A stretch of 64,000 nucleotides of DNA from G965267185 sp965267185 (GTDB lineage: Bacteria > Pseudomonadota > Alphaproteobacteria > UBA6615): contig OZ253937.1 of NCBI GenBank assembly GCA_965267185.1, forward strand, positions 3,286,001 to 3,350,000. Reading direction: 5' to 3'. Below are positions 15,204 to 25,071 of the stretch, piece after piece. Every line of letters begins with the position of its first letter. The stretch's first letter is position 1. The translations under genes were made by a program, and so were the position numbers. A model generated the notes under the pieces. That model made no database searches. It had not been told where the DNA came from and saw only the letters and a list, made by a program, of their open reading frames with translations.

Positions 15204-17549
15204 GTGACGATTCTGGACACAGTCCTGCTGCTTGCTCTCGTCGTGGGTTGGCTTGTGGCGGCGGTAATTTTATGGCGGCAGCTTGTAGCGGCGCGCGCGG
15301 CGTCAGCGGAACGTGACCGTTTGGCGGCGACGCTGGCCAGCGTGCCGTCCGGCTATATCTCATGGTTTGACGGCGAGAAGGAGACCGTATCGGCCGAGCT
15401 GGAGGCGTTGCTCGGTTCTGACCAAGCTGCCGGCTACGAAGGTTTGCGCAAAATCTTCGCCGATAGCGACAGCGAGACGTTGGATCGTATGGTCGACAAT
15501 CTGCGACGGCGCGGCGAAGAGTTCTCGATCACCCTAGTGACGATCGATGCCGGTCGGGCGCTGCAATTGAGCGGTCGCCGCGCGCGCACCGCGCCGCTGG
15601 ATGTCCTGTGGGTTAGCGACGTGACGAGCGAAACGGCGATCCAGTCGGATACCAGCATTCAGTTGAGCGCGGCGGAAGTGGAACGCGATGGCATCCGTGC
15701 CATGCTCAATGCGCTGCCGTTTCCGGTGTGGCGCCGGGGCAAGGACCTGGTGTTGGCGCAGGCTAACCGCGCCTATGTGGATGCGGTACGGTCGGAGACT
15801 GACGACCCCGAGGGGAACCAGACGGAACTCGCCGAAATTGAGAGCGGCCCGGAGGGCCAGTTGGCGAGTTTGGCGCTCGCGACCGGAATGCCGCAGTCGG
15901 AGAGCCGGCACACCGTTATTGGCGGCAAGCGCCGCCTCATGGAGTTCAACGAGGTTCCGAGCGAGAACATGGGAATCGTCGGTTATGCCACCGACTTTAC
16001 CCAGCTCGAGGATATTCAGGAGGAGCTTGCCAGCCATATCTCCGCGCACAGCGACGTGTTGGAGAATGTCGCCGTCGCGATTGCGATCTACGGGCCCGAC
16101 ACGCGGCTTAAATTCTATAACACCGCCTATGGCCGGCTGTGGGACGCCGACACGGATTGGCTCGACACCGAGCCGACGCTGGGCGAAGAGCTGGATACGC
16201 TACGTGACCGCCGAATGGTGACCGAGGAGGTGGACTTTCGGGCATTCAAAACCGAACAGCTCAAGCTGTTTACGTCGCTGATCGCGCCGACCGAAACGCT
16301 GGTCCATCTGCCCGACGGAAAGACCCTGTTTAAGCGCATCTCGCCGCATCCGTTCGGTGGATTGATGTTCACCTATGAGGACGTAACCGACCGATTGTCG
16401 CTCGAGCGGCAGTACAACACCTTAATCGAGGTCCAGCGCAGCACGCTGGACAATCTCTACGAAGGTGTCGCACTGGTAGGCGCGGATGGGCGATTGAAGC
16501 TGTGCAATTCGGCTTATGGCCGGCTCTGGCAATTCTCTGCCGGCGAACTTAACGGCGAACCTCAAATGCACGATCTGGTGGGTAAGAGCCGCCATTTGTA
16601 CCTAGAGGAGGCCGATTGGGAGGGGCAGCGCCGCGACATCGTCAACGAAATGATGTCGCGCGAACCCGTGAGTGGAACGCTCGAGCGGTCGGATGGCGTG
16701 GTGCTCGAATATACCGGTGTCCCGTTGCCCGACGGCATGAAGCTGATGACCTATCTCGATGTCAGCGACCGGAACCGGGTGGAGCGCGCGCTGCGCGAAC
16801 GCAACGAGGCGCTCGAACAGGCCGACAGGATGAAATCCGAGTTCGTGGCCAATATTTCTTACGAACTCCGGACACCGCTTAATTCGATCATCGGTTTCTC
16901 CGAAGTCCTGCGCGGCGATATGTTCGGGTCGCTCAACGAACGGCAGTCGGGCTATGTCGACGATATTCTGGAGGCGAGCGGCTCTCTGCTCGAACTCATC
17001 AACGACCTCCTCGATCTGGCGACGATCGAAGCGGGCTACATGGAGCTCGAGCAGTCGGAGTTCGAAAGCCGCGCGATGGTCGCGAGCGTTGCCGCGCTGT
17101 ACCGCGAACGGGCACGTCAGGCCAATCTGAAGCTGGTCATCGATTGCCCGGATGATATCGGTCATGTCTACGCCGATGAGCGCAGGCTGAAGCAAGTCCT
17201 GTTCAACCTGGTCAGCAATGCGATCAAGTTCACCCCAGCCGGGGGCACGGTCACATTGGGCGCGCGGCGCAACGACTCGGATATCGTTTTTTATGTCAGC
17301 GATACTGGACGCGGAATTCCTCAGGATGATCAGGACCGCATATTCGAGAAGTTCGAGCGCGGTAGCGGGGCGGCGGGGCCGCAAAGCGGGGTCGGGGCCG
17401 GGTTGGGCTTGAGCTTGGTCAAGAGCCTGGTCGAGCTGCACGGTGGCGATGTGAAGCTGGAATCGTCGCCTGATGAAGGGACATCGGTGTTCTGCCGCCT
17501 GCCCAGCGAGTCACAGGAACCGATCGTCGCCGCGGCCAGCGCAGAATGA
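15204..17549 (+). CDS. divL: DivL-like atypical sensor kinase (Tyr in H-box)
   Basis: 781 residues. One membrane helix (about 5-25) anchors the protein. Several PAS-like domains follow (about 45-530), with repeats such as FYNTAYGRLW and LCNSAYGRLW. The HisKA box reads FVANISYELRTPLNSIIGFSE, so the phosphorylated histidine is replaced by Tyr553. Caulobacter DivL has Tyr550 in a 769-residue protein. The ATPase domain keeps its N box (LFNLVSNAIKF), DTGRGIP and GAGLGLSLVKS. DivL controls CckA and thereby CtrA in asymmetric division; here that is inferred from architecture. GTG start at 15204. tsaE overlaps its end by ATGA. Confidence 0.85.
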   Translation: MTILDTVLLLALVVGWLVAAVILWRQLVAARAASAERDRLAATLASVPSGYISWFDGEKETVSAELEALLGSDQAAGYEGLRKIFADSDSETLDRMVDNLRRRGEEFSITLVTIDAGRALQLSGRRARTAPLDVLWVSDVTSETAIQSDTSIQLSAAEVERDGIRAMLNALPFPVWRRGKDLVLAQANRAYVDAVRSETDDPEGNQTELAEIESGPEGQLASLALATGMPQSESRHTVIGGKRRLMEFNEVPSENMGIVGYATDFTQLEDIQEELASHISAHSDVLENVAVAIAIYGPDTRLKFYNTAYGRLWDADTDWLDTEPTLGEELDTLRDRRMVTEEVDFRAFKTEQLKLFTSLIAPTETLVHLPDGKTLFKRISPHPFGGLMFTYEDVTDRLSLERQYNTLIEVQRSTLDNLYEGVALVGADGRLKLCNSAYGRLWQFSAGELNGEPQMHDLVGKSRHLYLEEADWEGQRRDIVNEMMSREPVSGTLERSDGVVLEYTGVPLPDGMKLMTYLDVSDRNRVERALRERNEALEQADRMKSEFVANISYELRTPLNSIIGFSEVLRGDMFGSLNERQSGYVDDILEASGSLLELINDLLDLATIEAGYMELEQSEFESRAMVASVAALYRERARQANLKLVIDCPDDIGHVYADERRLKQVLFNLVSNAIKFTPAGGTVTLGARRNDSDIVFYVSDTGRGIPQDDQDRIFEKFERGSGAAGPQSGVGAGLGLSLVKSLVELHGGDVKLESSPDEGTSVFCRLPSESQEPIVAAASAE

Positions 17550-18037
17550 CGTCGCCAGCTGGCGCAGCGCCGGTGTCGGTAACGCGCGATTTACCTGACG
17601 ATGCGGCGACCCAGGCGCTGGGAGCGGTAATCGCGCCGCTGCTGCGCGCGGGCGATGTCATCGCGCTTTACGGCGAGCTTGGCGCTGGCAAGACTACGTT
17701 TGCACGTGCCCTCATCACCAAGCGCGGTTACGAGGGCGACGTGCCAAGCCCCACATTCACGCTCGTGCAAATCTATGATCTCGCGCCGGTGGCCGTCTGG
17801 CATTTCGATCTTTACCGGATCGACGATTCGGCCGAGGTTATCGAGCTTGGTGTCGAGGAGGCGTTCGCCGACGCGATTTCTTTGATCGAATGGCCCGAGC
17901 GAATGGAAGCGCTGTTGCCGCCCGACCGGTTGGATGTTGTTTTGACTTATCTCGGAGACGGCGAGAGCCGCCGCGCGGTGCTGGTAGGCCATGGAAGTTG
18001 GCGCGATCGGTTGGCGGAGGCGAACGATGGTCTCTAG
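17546..18037 (+). CDS. tsaE: tRNA threonylcarbamoyladenosine biosynthesis ATPase TsaE
   Basis: 163 residues. The P-loop GELGAGKT is at 43-50, followed by PSPTFTLVQIY and the HFDLYRI motif. The block IELGVEEAFADAISLIEWPERM is typical of TsaE. It works with TsaB and TsaD in making t6A at position 37 of ANN-decoding tRNAs. Its start overlaps the divL stop (ATGA), and the addB start lies inside its last codons. Related genomes often have amgK and murU between tsaE and addB; neither is here. Confidence 0.93.
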   Translation: MTSPAGAAPVSVTRDLPDDAATQALGAVIAPLLRAGDVIALYGELGAGKTTFARALITKRGYEGDVPSPTFTLVQIYDLAPVAVWHFDLYRIDDSAEVIELGVEEAFADAISLIEWPERMEALLPPDRLDVVLTYLGDGESRRAVLVGHGSWRDRLAEANDGL

Positions 18038-21000
18038 CAGCGCCTCATCTCGCCCGTCGGTATTTAACATCCCCTCCCACGCGCCGTTCGTGGATGCACT
18101 GGCGGCGGGTATCGCCGAGAGTTATTCGACTGCCGACGACCCCTTAGCGTTGGCACGAGTGCTGATCCTGCTGCCGACACGGCGGGCTTGCCGCGCCTTG
18201 CAAGAGGCATTTTTGCGTCACAGCGGTGGCCGCGCACTGTTGTTGCCGCAAATGATTCCGGTAGGCGACGTCGACGAGGACGCGTTGCAGTTCGAGTCGC
18301 TGGCGATGCAGACGCCCGAAATGAACAGCGAAATACCGCCGGCCGTCGGAGACATGCGCCGGCGCTTGCTGTTGGCACGGCTGGTTCAGGAAAGCGCCGC
18401 TCAAACCAGCGATGGTGAATTGCCGATCGATCAGGCAGTTCATTTAGCTAGCGAGTTGTCGAGCTTGCTGGACCAGGTACAAACCGAGCGCCTCGGTTTC
18501 GATCGGCTCTCGGAACTGGTGCCGGACGAATATGCCGTTCACTGGCAGCTCACTTTGCAATTTCTTGGTGTTCTAACCGAGGCGTGGCCCCGCCTACTGG
18601 CATCGGAAGGCGTCATCGACGCAGCGGAGCGCCGTAACCTGCTGCTCGCGGCCCGCGCCGCTATCTGGCGCGATAATCCGCCGCCGACCCCGGTTATTGC
18701 CGCAGGCAGTACCGGCAGCATACCGGCCACTGCGGACCTACTGGCGGTGATAGCCCGGTTGCCGATGGGAACGGTCGTGCTGCCCGGCCTGGATCGTGAT
18801 CTCGACAGCACGGCGTGGGATATGATCGAACCCACCCATCCGCAATTCGGGCTGCGCCAGCTCTTGGCCCGCCTCGATGTGTCGCGCGAAGACGTCGATG
18901 ATTGGCCAAAGATCCCACCGGCTGATGCCGGTCAGCGCGCACGGACCCGCCTCCTGAGCACGGCGCTCCGGCCGGCGTTGGCCACCGATCGTTGGAGCGC
19001 GGCTGAAACGACGGATGCGACGGCGTTGGCCGGAATGACGCGTATCGACTGCGCCGGCCCCGATGAGGAGGCCGGCGCCATCGCGCTCGTCATGCGCGAC
19101 GTTCTCAACGACCGGGAGCGGGGACGCACGGCGGCCCTGGTGACGCCGGACCGGGGCTTGGCCCGCCGGGTCGCTGGCGCGCTGGCGCGCTGGGATATCG
19201 ATGTCGATGACAGCGGTGGCGTGCCCTTGGCGGACACGCCGCCGGGTGCTTTCTTTCGGCTGATCATTGAGATGATCGGGCAGTCGGCGCCGCCGATCCC
19301 TCTGTTGTCGGCGCTGAAGCATCCGCTGGCTGCGGGCGGGCTGCCGCCTGGCGCGTTTCGGAGCCTTGTTCGCACGTTGGAGATTGGTCTCCTGCGCGGT
19401 CCACGGCTGGCGCCGGGTTTGCCCGCGCTCGCCGCTGCGGCACGCCGCGCCGCCGACAGCAACGGCGAGGAGCTCGCTCCGGTCGTCGAGATGCTGGAGG
19501 CATTGGTCGATTCAGCAGAGCCGCTGGCGAATATGCTTGCAGGCGGGCCGAAACCGGTCGGTGAGATCGTTGCGGAGCACGCGCGGTTCGCTGAGTGCCT
19601 AGCGACGAGCGATACAGCGACGGGAGAGGAGCGTTTGTGGGCTGGTGACGCAGGAGAAAGCCTCGCTGCGTTTGTGTCTGACATGATGGATGCCGGCCAT
19701 ATTCTGGGCCTGGTCGCGCCGGGACGATACCCCGCACTACTCGAAGCTTTGTTTGCGGGACGAACGGTACGCCCCCGTCATGGTGGCCACCCGCGCCTGG
19801 CGATTCTGGGTCCATTGGAAGCGCGGTTGCAGCGCTACGACGTGATGATTCTCGGCGGATTGAACGAAGGCACGTGGCCGCCGGAGACCGCTGCGGACCC
19901 CTGGATGAGCCGCCCGATGCGGGCCGATTTCGGTTTGCCGCAGCCGGAGCGGCGAACCGGCTTGAGCGCCCATGACTTCAGCCAGGCGATGGGCGCCGAA
20001 GACGTATATCTCACTCGTGCGATCCGGGTTGATGGTTCGCCCGCGGTGCCGGCGCGGTGGCTGACCCGGCTCGAATTTGCAGCGCAAGCGCTCGGCCTCG
20101 AGCCCAAAGAAATGGCGGCGCGGGGTGACAAGTGGTTGGCCTGGCACCGCGATCTTGCGTCGGTTGGGCCCAATGGTGCGGTGGCGCCCACATTGGCCGA
20201 CCGCGGGCGGCCCCGGCCAACGCCGCCGGTTGTGGCGCGGCCGCGGCGTCTCTCGGTCACTGAGATCGAAACCTGGATGCGCGATCCCTACGCCATTTTT
20301 GCGCGGCACATCCTCGAACTGCGCGCGCTCCCGCCGCTCGACCAAAGGCCCGATGCGGCGGATTATGGGTCGCGCATTCATCGTGTGCTCGATCATTTTC
20401 TCAGCCTCTATCCGACCGGGCCACTGCCCGATGATGCTCTCGCCAAGCTCTTGGACACCGGAGCGGAGATGTTGGCACCGATCCGCGCGCTACCGGCGGT
20501 GTGGACATTTTGGTGGCCCCGTTTTGAGCGCATCGCCGAATGGTTCATCGCAACCGAAGTGGCCCGCCGCGCCACCGTTGCCGAAACGTTTACGGAAGTG
20601 GCGGGTACACTCGTTGTCCCCGGTCCGAACGGACCGTTCGAGCTGATCGCCCGCGCAGATCGGGTCGATCGTCTTGCCGATGGCAGGTTGGCAATCATCG
20701 ATTTCAAGACCGGCGCGGTTCCTGGTTTGGCCGAAGTAGGCGCCGGTTTTGCGCCCCAGTTGCCGCTCGAGGCGGTGATAGCCGGCACCGGCGGCTTCAA
20801 AGACGTGCCTTCGGCTTCCGTCGGCGCTTTGGAGTATTGGCGGCTTAGTGGGGGGCGGATTGCGGGCGCGGTGTCTTCGGTCGGGGGCGACAACCCGGAT
20901 GATTTGGCGGCGCGGTCCCGGTCCGGTTTGCTGAAGCTCATCGAGATTTTCGACGATCCCGATACCCCTTATGAAAGCAGGCCCCGCGCCGATTGGGCGC

Positions 21001-21080
21001 CGCGATATTCCGACTATGAGCACTTGGCGCGTGTCAAAGAATGGTCGGCTGCAGGCGCCGATGGTGGAGGTGGCGCATGA
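18027..21080 (+). CDS. addB: Double-strand break repair protein AddB
   Basis: 1017 residues. Part of the AddAB helicase-nuclease that resects DNA ends for RecA loading. The N-terminal half has the decayed helicase fold of AddB (LILLPTRRACRALQEAFLR near the start), the middle has the motif ILGGLNEGTWPPE, and the C-terminus has the RecB-type nuclease motif LIARADRVDRL...LAIIDFKTG. No cysteines lie around the nuclease domain, so the iron-sulfur cluster of Bacillus AddB is absent, as is usual for alphaproteobacterial proteins. ATG 18027 follows GGAGG and overlaps tsaE by 11 bp. The ATGA overlap with addA supports translational coupling. Confidence 0.95.
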   Translation: MVSSSASSRPSVFNIPSHAPFVDALAAGIAESYSTADDPLALARVLILLPTRRACRALQEAFLRHSGGRALLLPQMIPVGDVDEDALQFESLAMQTPEMNSEIPPAVGDMRRRLLLARLVQESAAQTSDGELPIDQAVHLASELSSLLDQVQTERLGFDRLSELVPDEYAVHWQLTLQFLGVLTEAWPRLLASEGVIDAAERRNLLLAARAAIWRDNPPPTPVIAAGSTGSIPATADLLAVIARLPMGTVVLPGLDRDLDSTAWDMIEPTHPQFGLRQLLARLDVSREDVDDWPKIPPADAGQRARTRLLSTALRPALATDRWSAAETTDATALAGMTRIDCAGPDEEAGAIALVMRDVLNDRERGRTAALVTPDRGLARRVAGALARWDIDVDDSGGVPLADTPPGAFFRLIIEMIGQSAPPIPLLSALKHPLAAGGLPPGAFRSLVRTLEIGLLRGPRLAPGLPALAAAARRAADSNGEELAPVVEMLEALVDSAEPLANMLAGGPKPVGEIVAEHARFAECLATSDTATGEERLWAGDAGESLAAFVSDMMDAGHILGLVAPGRYPALLEALFAGRTVRPRHGGHPRLAILGPLEARLQRYDVMILGGLNEGTWPPETAADPWMSRPMRADFGLPQPERRTGLSAHDFSQAMGAEDVYLTRAIRVDGSPAVPARWLTRLEFAAQALGLEPKEMAARGDKWLAWHRDLASVGPNGAVAPTLADRGRPRPTPPVVARPRRLSVTEIETWMRDPYAIFARHILELRALPPLDQRPDAADYGSRIHRVLDHFLSLYPTGPLPDDALAKLLDTGAEMLAPIRALPAVWTFWWPRFERIAEWFIATEVARRATVAETFTEVAGTLVVPGPNGPFELIARADRVDRLADGRLAIIDFKTGAVPGLAEVGAGFAPQLPLEAVIAGTGGFKDVPSASVGALEYWRLSGGRIAGAVSSVGGDNPDDLAARSRSGLLKLIEIFDDPDTPYESRPRADWAPRYSDYEHLARVKEWSAAGADGGGGA

Positions 21081-24000
21081 CCGTTTCCGCCGTTCCGGCG
21101 CAACTCTACGAACTCACGGAAGCCAATCAGCGCCGCGCCGCTAGTCCCGGTGCCAGCGCTTGGGTGGCAGCGTCGGCCGGTTCGGGAAAAACGAAAGTAC
21201 TCACCGACAGAGTGCTCAGTCTGCTGCTGGTGGGCATCGCACCGGAGCGCATTCTCTGCCTTACCTTCACCAAGGCGGCCGCTGCCGAAATGGCCCAGCG
21301 AATCAATGCCGAGTTGGGGGACTGGGCGATTGCAGAAGAGGCTGTTTTAGCGGCGAAACTGTTGGCGCTGACGGGCGAAGAGGTCGAACCCGACAGGTTA
21401 CGACGGGCGCGCCGCTTGTTTGCGCAAGTGCTCGATGTGCCCGACGGCATGAAGATCATGACCATCCACGCATTTTGCCAATCGGTGTTGCGGCGCTTCC
21501 CCATTGAAGCCGATGTGGTGCCGCATTTTGCGGTGATGGATGAGCGCGATTCGAGCGAGCTACTCGATGCTGTCCAGCTCGAGCTTATGGGGCAGGCGCA
21601 AACCGGCGATGGCACGCTGGCCGCGTCCATCGCCCATATTGCCAACCTTATTCATGAGACGCGGTTTCCCGAACTCATGGCGGAGCTGGCGGCGGCGCGG
21701 GGCCGTATCGCCGATCTGATTGCGCGGCATGGCGGCGTCGAGCCTCTGGTCGATGCCATATATCAAGCCGTCGGGCTCGATCCCGGCGAAACGCCCGAGA
21801 CGATTGTCGGCGCTGTGTGCGATGAGGAGTCGTTCGACGGTTCGGGTCTCCACCGCGCGGTCACCGCGTTGTCGGGCGGCAGTTCCACCGATCAGGGCCG
21901 CGCGGCAACGATTGATCGTTGGCTGACCGAGCCGGGGAATCGCCTACAGCTCGTCGATTCCTATAACGATGCGTTTCTGACGCGCGAACGGGCCGTTCGT
22001 AAAACGCTCATTACGAAATCGGCGCTGGTGAACGATCCAGCGGTTGGCGATATCCTGGCCGCTGAAGCGGAGCGACTTCAAGCGGCTATTGGCCGATTGC
22101 GCAGCGCCAATGTTGCGCATGCGACCTCGGTGCTGATCCATGTCGCCGCCGCCCTTATCGATTCCTATACGCGCCACAAATCGGCGCGGGCGTTGCTCGA
22201 CTACGACGATTTAATCGTTCGAACGCGCCAGCTGCTCGAAGCGGAAGGCCGCGCTGCTTGGGTGTTGTTCAAGCTTGACGGGGGCATCGACCATATTCTG
22301 ATCGACGAGGCGCAAGACACTAATCCGGATCAATGGCGGGTCGTGGCCGCTTTGGCGGAGGAATTTTTTACCGGCTACGGCCGGCGCGACGAGGCGCTGG
22401 AGGACGCCGGTCTGCCGGCCCGCAGCGTCTTTGCGGTCGGCGATGTCAAACAGTCGATTTATAGTTTTCAAGGGGCGGAACCGCGGGCATTCGAGGCGAT
22501 GCGGCGCTACTTCAACCAGCGGGCTCTAGATGCCGAGCGCGGCTGGCAGGATGTGCGTCTCGATGTGTCGTTCCGCTCGACCGGCCCAGTATTGCAGGCC
22601 GTCGACACAGTGTTTGCGCATGCGCCGGCGCGGGTTGGGGTGGTCGATGGTGGAGAGCCGTTGCAGCACCTGCCGATTCGCGCCGGTGCCGGCGGCCGGG
22701 TTGAAGTCTGGCCGCCGCTGAAGCCGATCGGGTCGCCGGAACCGGAACCCTGGAAGCCGCCGGTGGAAAGGGTTTCCGTCGCCGGTGCGCGCGAGCGCCT
22801 CGCCGGGTTGGTGGCGCGACGGATCGCGTCCTGGGTCCATGACGGAGAGATCCTTGAGAGCCTCGGCCGGGCTGTCGAACCATCCGACATAATGGTTCTG
22901 GTGCGCCGCCGCGGCCCGTTCGTCGAAGCGCTGGTTCGAGCGCTGAAGGACTTAGATGTCGCCGTCGCCGGCGTCGACCGCATGGTGTTGAACGAACAAC
23001 TCGCGGTGATGGATTTGATCGCGCTGGGCGAGTTCCTGTTGTTGCCGGAAGACGATCTGACGTTGGCGACGGTGTTGAAGGGACCTTTGCTTGGGCTGAA
23101 CGATGACGATCTGTTCGAGATAGCCCATCGGCGCAGCGGCAGCCTTTGGCAGGCGCTGCGCGCGCGCGCCGGTGATGATTCGCGCTTCGCCCACGCTTTC
23201 GATTTTCTGTCGCATCTGCTAGCGGACGTCGATTTCAAGCGGCCCTATGAGCTTTATGCGCAGTTGCTCAACCGCGGCGGGCGGGCGGCAATCCTTGCGC
23301 GTCTAGGGCCCGACGCCGCTGACCCGCTCGACGAATTTTTGTCGCTCGCGTTGACCTATGAGCGCACCAATACGCCATCGCTGCAGGGATTCCTCCATTG
23401 GATCGCGGTGGGGCGGACTGAGGTTAAGCGCGATCTTGAACAGGCGGGCGGTGCGGTTCGGGTGATGACGGTGCATGGCGCGAAAGGGCTGCAGGCGCCG
23501 ATTGTCATTCTGCCCGACACGATGCAGATACCGTCGGCATCCCCACATTTATTGTGGCCCGAGACCGACGACATCGTGCTTTGGGCGCCGCGTGCGGAAG
23601 ACCGGGACGCGCAAGCGCGCGCGGCGCATGAACGGGCGCGCCAACTGCAAGCCGAGGAATACCACCGCCTGCTCTACGTCGCGATGACGCGGGCCGCCGA
23701 CCGGCTCTATATCTGTGGTTGGGAGACTGCGCGCGGCGCGCCGGACGATTGCTGGTACCGGCTCGTTCAAGAAGCGTTGGCGGATGTCGCCCAGCCCGTT
23801 GAAAGCGCTTTCTTGACCAGCGATCCCGAGCCGGTCGATGGAACAATTCTTCGATTGGAGTCGGCGCAGTACGATCCGCCGCGGGCGGATGAGGCGCCGC
23901 AGCGCCAAGGTGAGGCCCCGCCGCTTCCCGAGTGGATACACGAACCGGCACCGCCGGAACCTCAGCCCTCGCGGCCCTTGGCGCCGTCGCGTGCTGAGAC

Positions 24001-24571
24001 CGAGCCTGCCGTGCGTTCGCCGGTTGGAGCCGCGGACGATCTTAGCCGCTTCAAACGGGGTACGATTATTCACTACCTGATGCAGTGGTTACCGGAGTTG
24101 CCGGGCGAGCAGCGTGGGGAAGCCGCACGGGTCTATCTCGCGCGGCCCGCCCTGGAACTGCCGGTGGAGACGCAAGACCAACTGGCGGCGGAAGCTCTAG
24201 CGGTGCTTGAGGACCAAGCATTCTCGTGCCTATTCTCTTCCGCGAGCCTGGCTGAGGTGCCTATTTCAGGCGTTGTCCGCACGAAAGACGGGCAGGCTCA
24301 GGTCGTGTCGGGCCAGGTCGACCGATTGTTGATCGCCGATAGCCAGATCACGGTCGTGGACTACAAGACAAACCGTCCGCCGCCCGAAACGCCCGATGCC
24401 GTTCATCCGGTTTATTTGCGGCAGATGGCGGCATACCGGGCGTTGCTGGCTGACGCCTATCCTGGATTTGTCATCGAGTGCTGCCTGCTATGGACCGACG
24501 GTCCGCGCCTCATGGCGTTGCCCGATGCGTTACTGAATGAATACGCAAATACCACAAGCACGCCGGTGTGA
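21077..24571 (+). CDS. addA: Double-strand break repair helicase AddA
   Basis: 1164 residues. UvrD-type helicase plus nuclease subunit of AddAB. Motifs in order: Walker A AASAGSGKTKVL (about 30-41), ILCLTFTKAAAAEMAQRI, DEAQDTNPDQW (motif II), VGDVKQSIYSFQGAEPRAF, VMTVHGAKGLQAPIV, and LLYVAMTRAADRLY. The C-terminal nuclease has GQVDRL and VVDYKTNRPP. A Pro/Glu-rich linker of about 60 residues separates the two activities (EAPPLPEWIHEPAPPEPQP). The start is ATG 21077 inside the addB stop. Together with addB it supplies the RecBCD-like repair route. Confidence 0.96.
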   Translation: MTVSAVPAQLYELTEANQRRAASPGASAWVAASAGSGKTKVLTDRVLSLLLVGIAPERILCLTFTKAAAAEMAQRINAELGDWAIAEEAVLAAKLLALTGEEVEPDRLRRARRLFAQVLDVPDGMKIMTIHAFCQSVLRRFPIEADVVPHFAVMDERDSSELLDAVQLELMGQAQTGDGTLAASIAHIANLIHETRFPELMAELAAARGRIADLIARHGGVEPLVDAIYQAVGLDPGETPETIVGAVCDEESFDGSGLHRAVTALSGGSSTDQGRAATIDRWLTEPGNRLQLVDSYNDAFLTRERAVRKTLITKSALVNDPAVGDILAAEAERLQAAIGRLRSANVAHATSVLIHVAAALIDSYTRHKSARALLDYDDLIVRTRQLLEAEGRAAWVLFKLDGGIDHILIDEAQDTNPDQWRVVAALAEEFFTGYGRRDEALEDAGLPARSVFAVGDVKQSIYSFQGAEPRAFEAMRRYFNQRALDAERGWQDVRLDVSFRSTGPVLQAVDTVFAHAPARVGVVDGGEPLQHLPIRAGAGGRVEVWPPLKPIGSPEPEPWKPPVERVSVAGARERLAGLVARRIASWVHDGEILESLGRAVEPSDIMVLVRRRGPFVEALVRALKDLDVAVAGVDRMVLNEQLAVMDLIALGEFLLLPEDDLTLATVLKGPLLGLNDDDLFEIAHRRSGSLWQALRARAGDDSRFAHAFDFLSHLLADVDFKRPYELYAQLLNRGGRAAILARLGPDAADPLDEFLSLALTYERTNTPSLQGFLHWIAVGRTEVKRDLEQAGGAVRVMTVHGAKGLQAPIVILPDTMQIPSASPHLLWPETDDIVLWAPRAEDRDAQARAAHERARQLQAEEYHRLLYVAMTRAADRLYICGWETARGAPDDCWYRLVQEALADVAQPVESAFLTSDPEPVDGTILRLESAQYDPPRADEAPQRQGEAPPLPEWIHEPAPPEPQPSRPLAPSRAETEPAVRSPVGAADDLSRFKRGTIIHYLMQWLPELPGEQRGEAARVYLARPALELPVETQDQLAAEALAVLEDQAFSCLFSSASLAEVPISGVVRTKDGQAQVVSGQVDRLLIADSQITVVDYKTNRPPPETPDAVHPVYLRQMAAYRALLADAYPGFVIECCLLWTDGPRLMALPDALLNEYANTTSTPV

Positions 24572-24676
24572 ATGGATTTCCGGCTGTGGTTGCTTGACCC
24601 GCCGAAGGGGGGTCCTTACTTTCCCTGCGAACCGAAGCCGCTACCGAATCGGTGGCAGGTATGCGAGGACAATAAT

Positions 24677-24997
24677 ATGCCCAGTAAGCCCATTTCTGAC
24701 GATTCTTTCGAAGCCGACGTTCTGCAGTCCGATAAGCCGGTGCTTGTCGATTTCTGGGCGGAATGGTGCGGTCCCTGTAAGCAGATTGGCCCCACTTTGG
24801 AGGAGTTGTCGGACGATAAGGACGGCGACTTGGTGGTTGCTAAACTCAATATCGACGACAATCCGATGACGCCGTCGAAATACGGTGTGCGTGGTATCCC
24901 CACCTTGTTGCTGTTCAAGGACGGACAGGTCGCGTCGATGAAAGTCGGCAGCTTGCCGAAGAGCCAGATTTACGACTGGGTCGATTCGGTCCTCTAA
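24677..24997 (+). CDS. trxA: Thioredoxin
   Basis: 106 residues with the redox centre WCGPC in VLVDFWAEWCGPCKQIGP, cis-proline region GIPTLLLFKDG and the usual length for TrxA. It reduces protein disulfides in the cytoplasm, recharged by thioredoxin reductase. The longer reading frame from 24572 is not used: ATG 24677 begins the normal protein and has GCGAGGAC upstream. It is the last gene of the divL-tsaE-addBA direction and is followed by a strong terminator. The order addA-trxA-folC is conserved in Alphaproteobacteria. Confidence 0.95.
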   Translation: MPSKPISDDSFEADVLQSDKPVLVDFWAEWCGPCKQIGPTLEELSDDKDGDLVVAKLNIDDNPMTPSKYGVRGIPTLLLFKDGQVASMKVGSLPKSQIYDWVDSVL

Positions 24998-25025
24998 GCG
25001 CCTCACCGGACTCAGCAACGTTTAT

Positions 25026-25059
25026 AAAACCCCGCCATTTGGCGGGGTTTTTTTGTTTT
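25026..25059 (+). terminator. Rho-independent terminator after trxA
   Basis: Stem AAAACCCCGCC with GGCGGGGTTTT around loop ATTT, followed by a T-rich tract (TTTGTTTT). It lies 28 bp after the trxA stop and just before the end of the convergent gene at 25072. The A-run on the 5' side means it may also work for the opposite strand. Confidence 0.92.
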
Positions 25060-25071
25060 CCAGCGGGAAGT

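Noticed and set aside
14482..15363. 293-codon minus-strand frame over the end of ahcY
   Set aside because: Opposite ahcY and the divL start; its composition is Arg-rich and no motif is seen.
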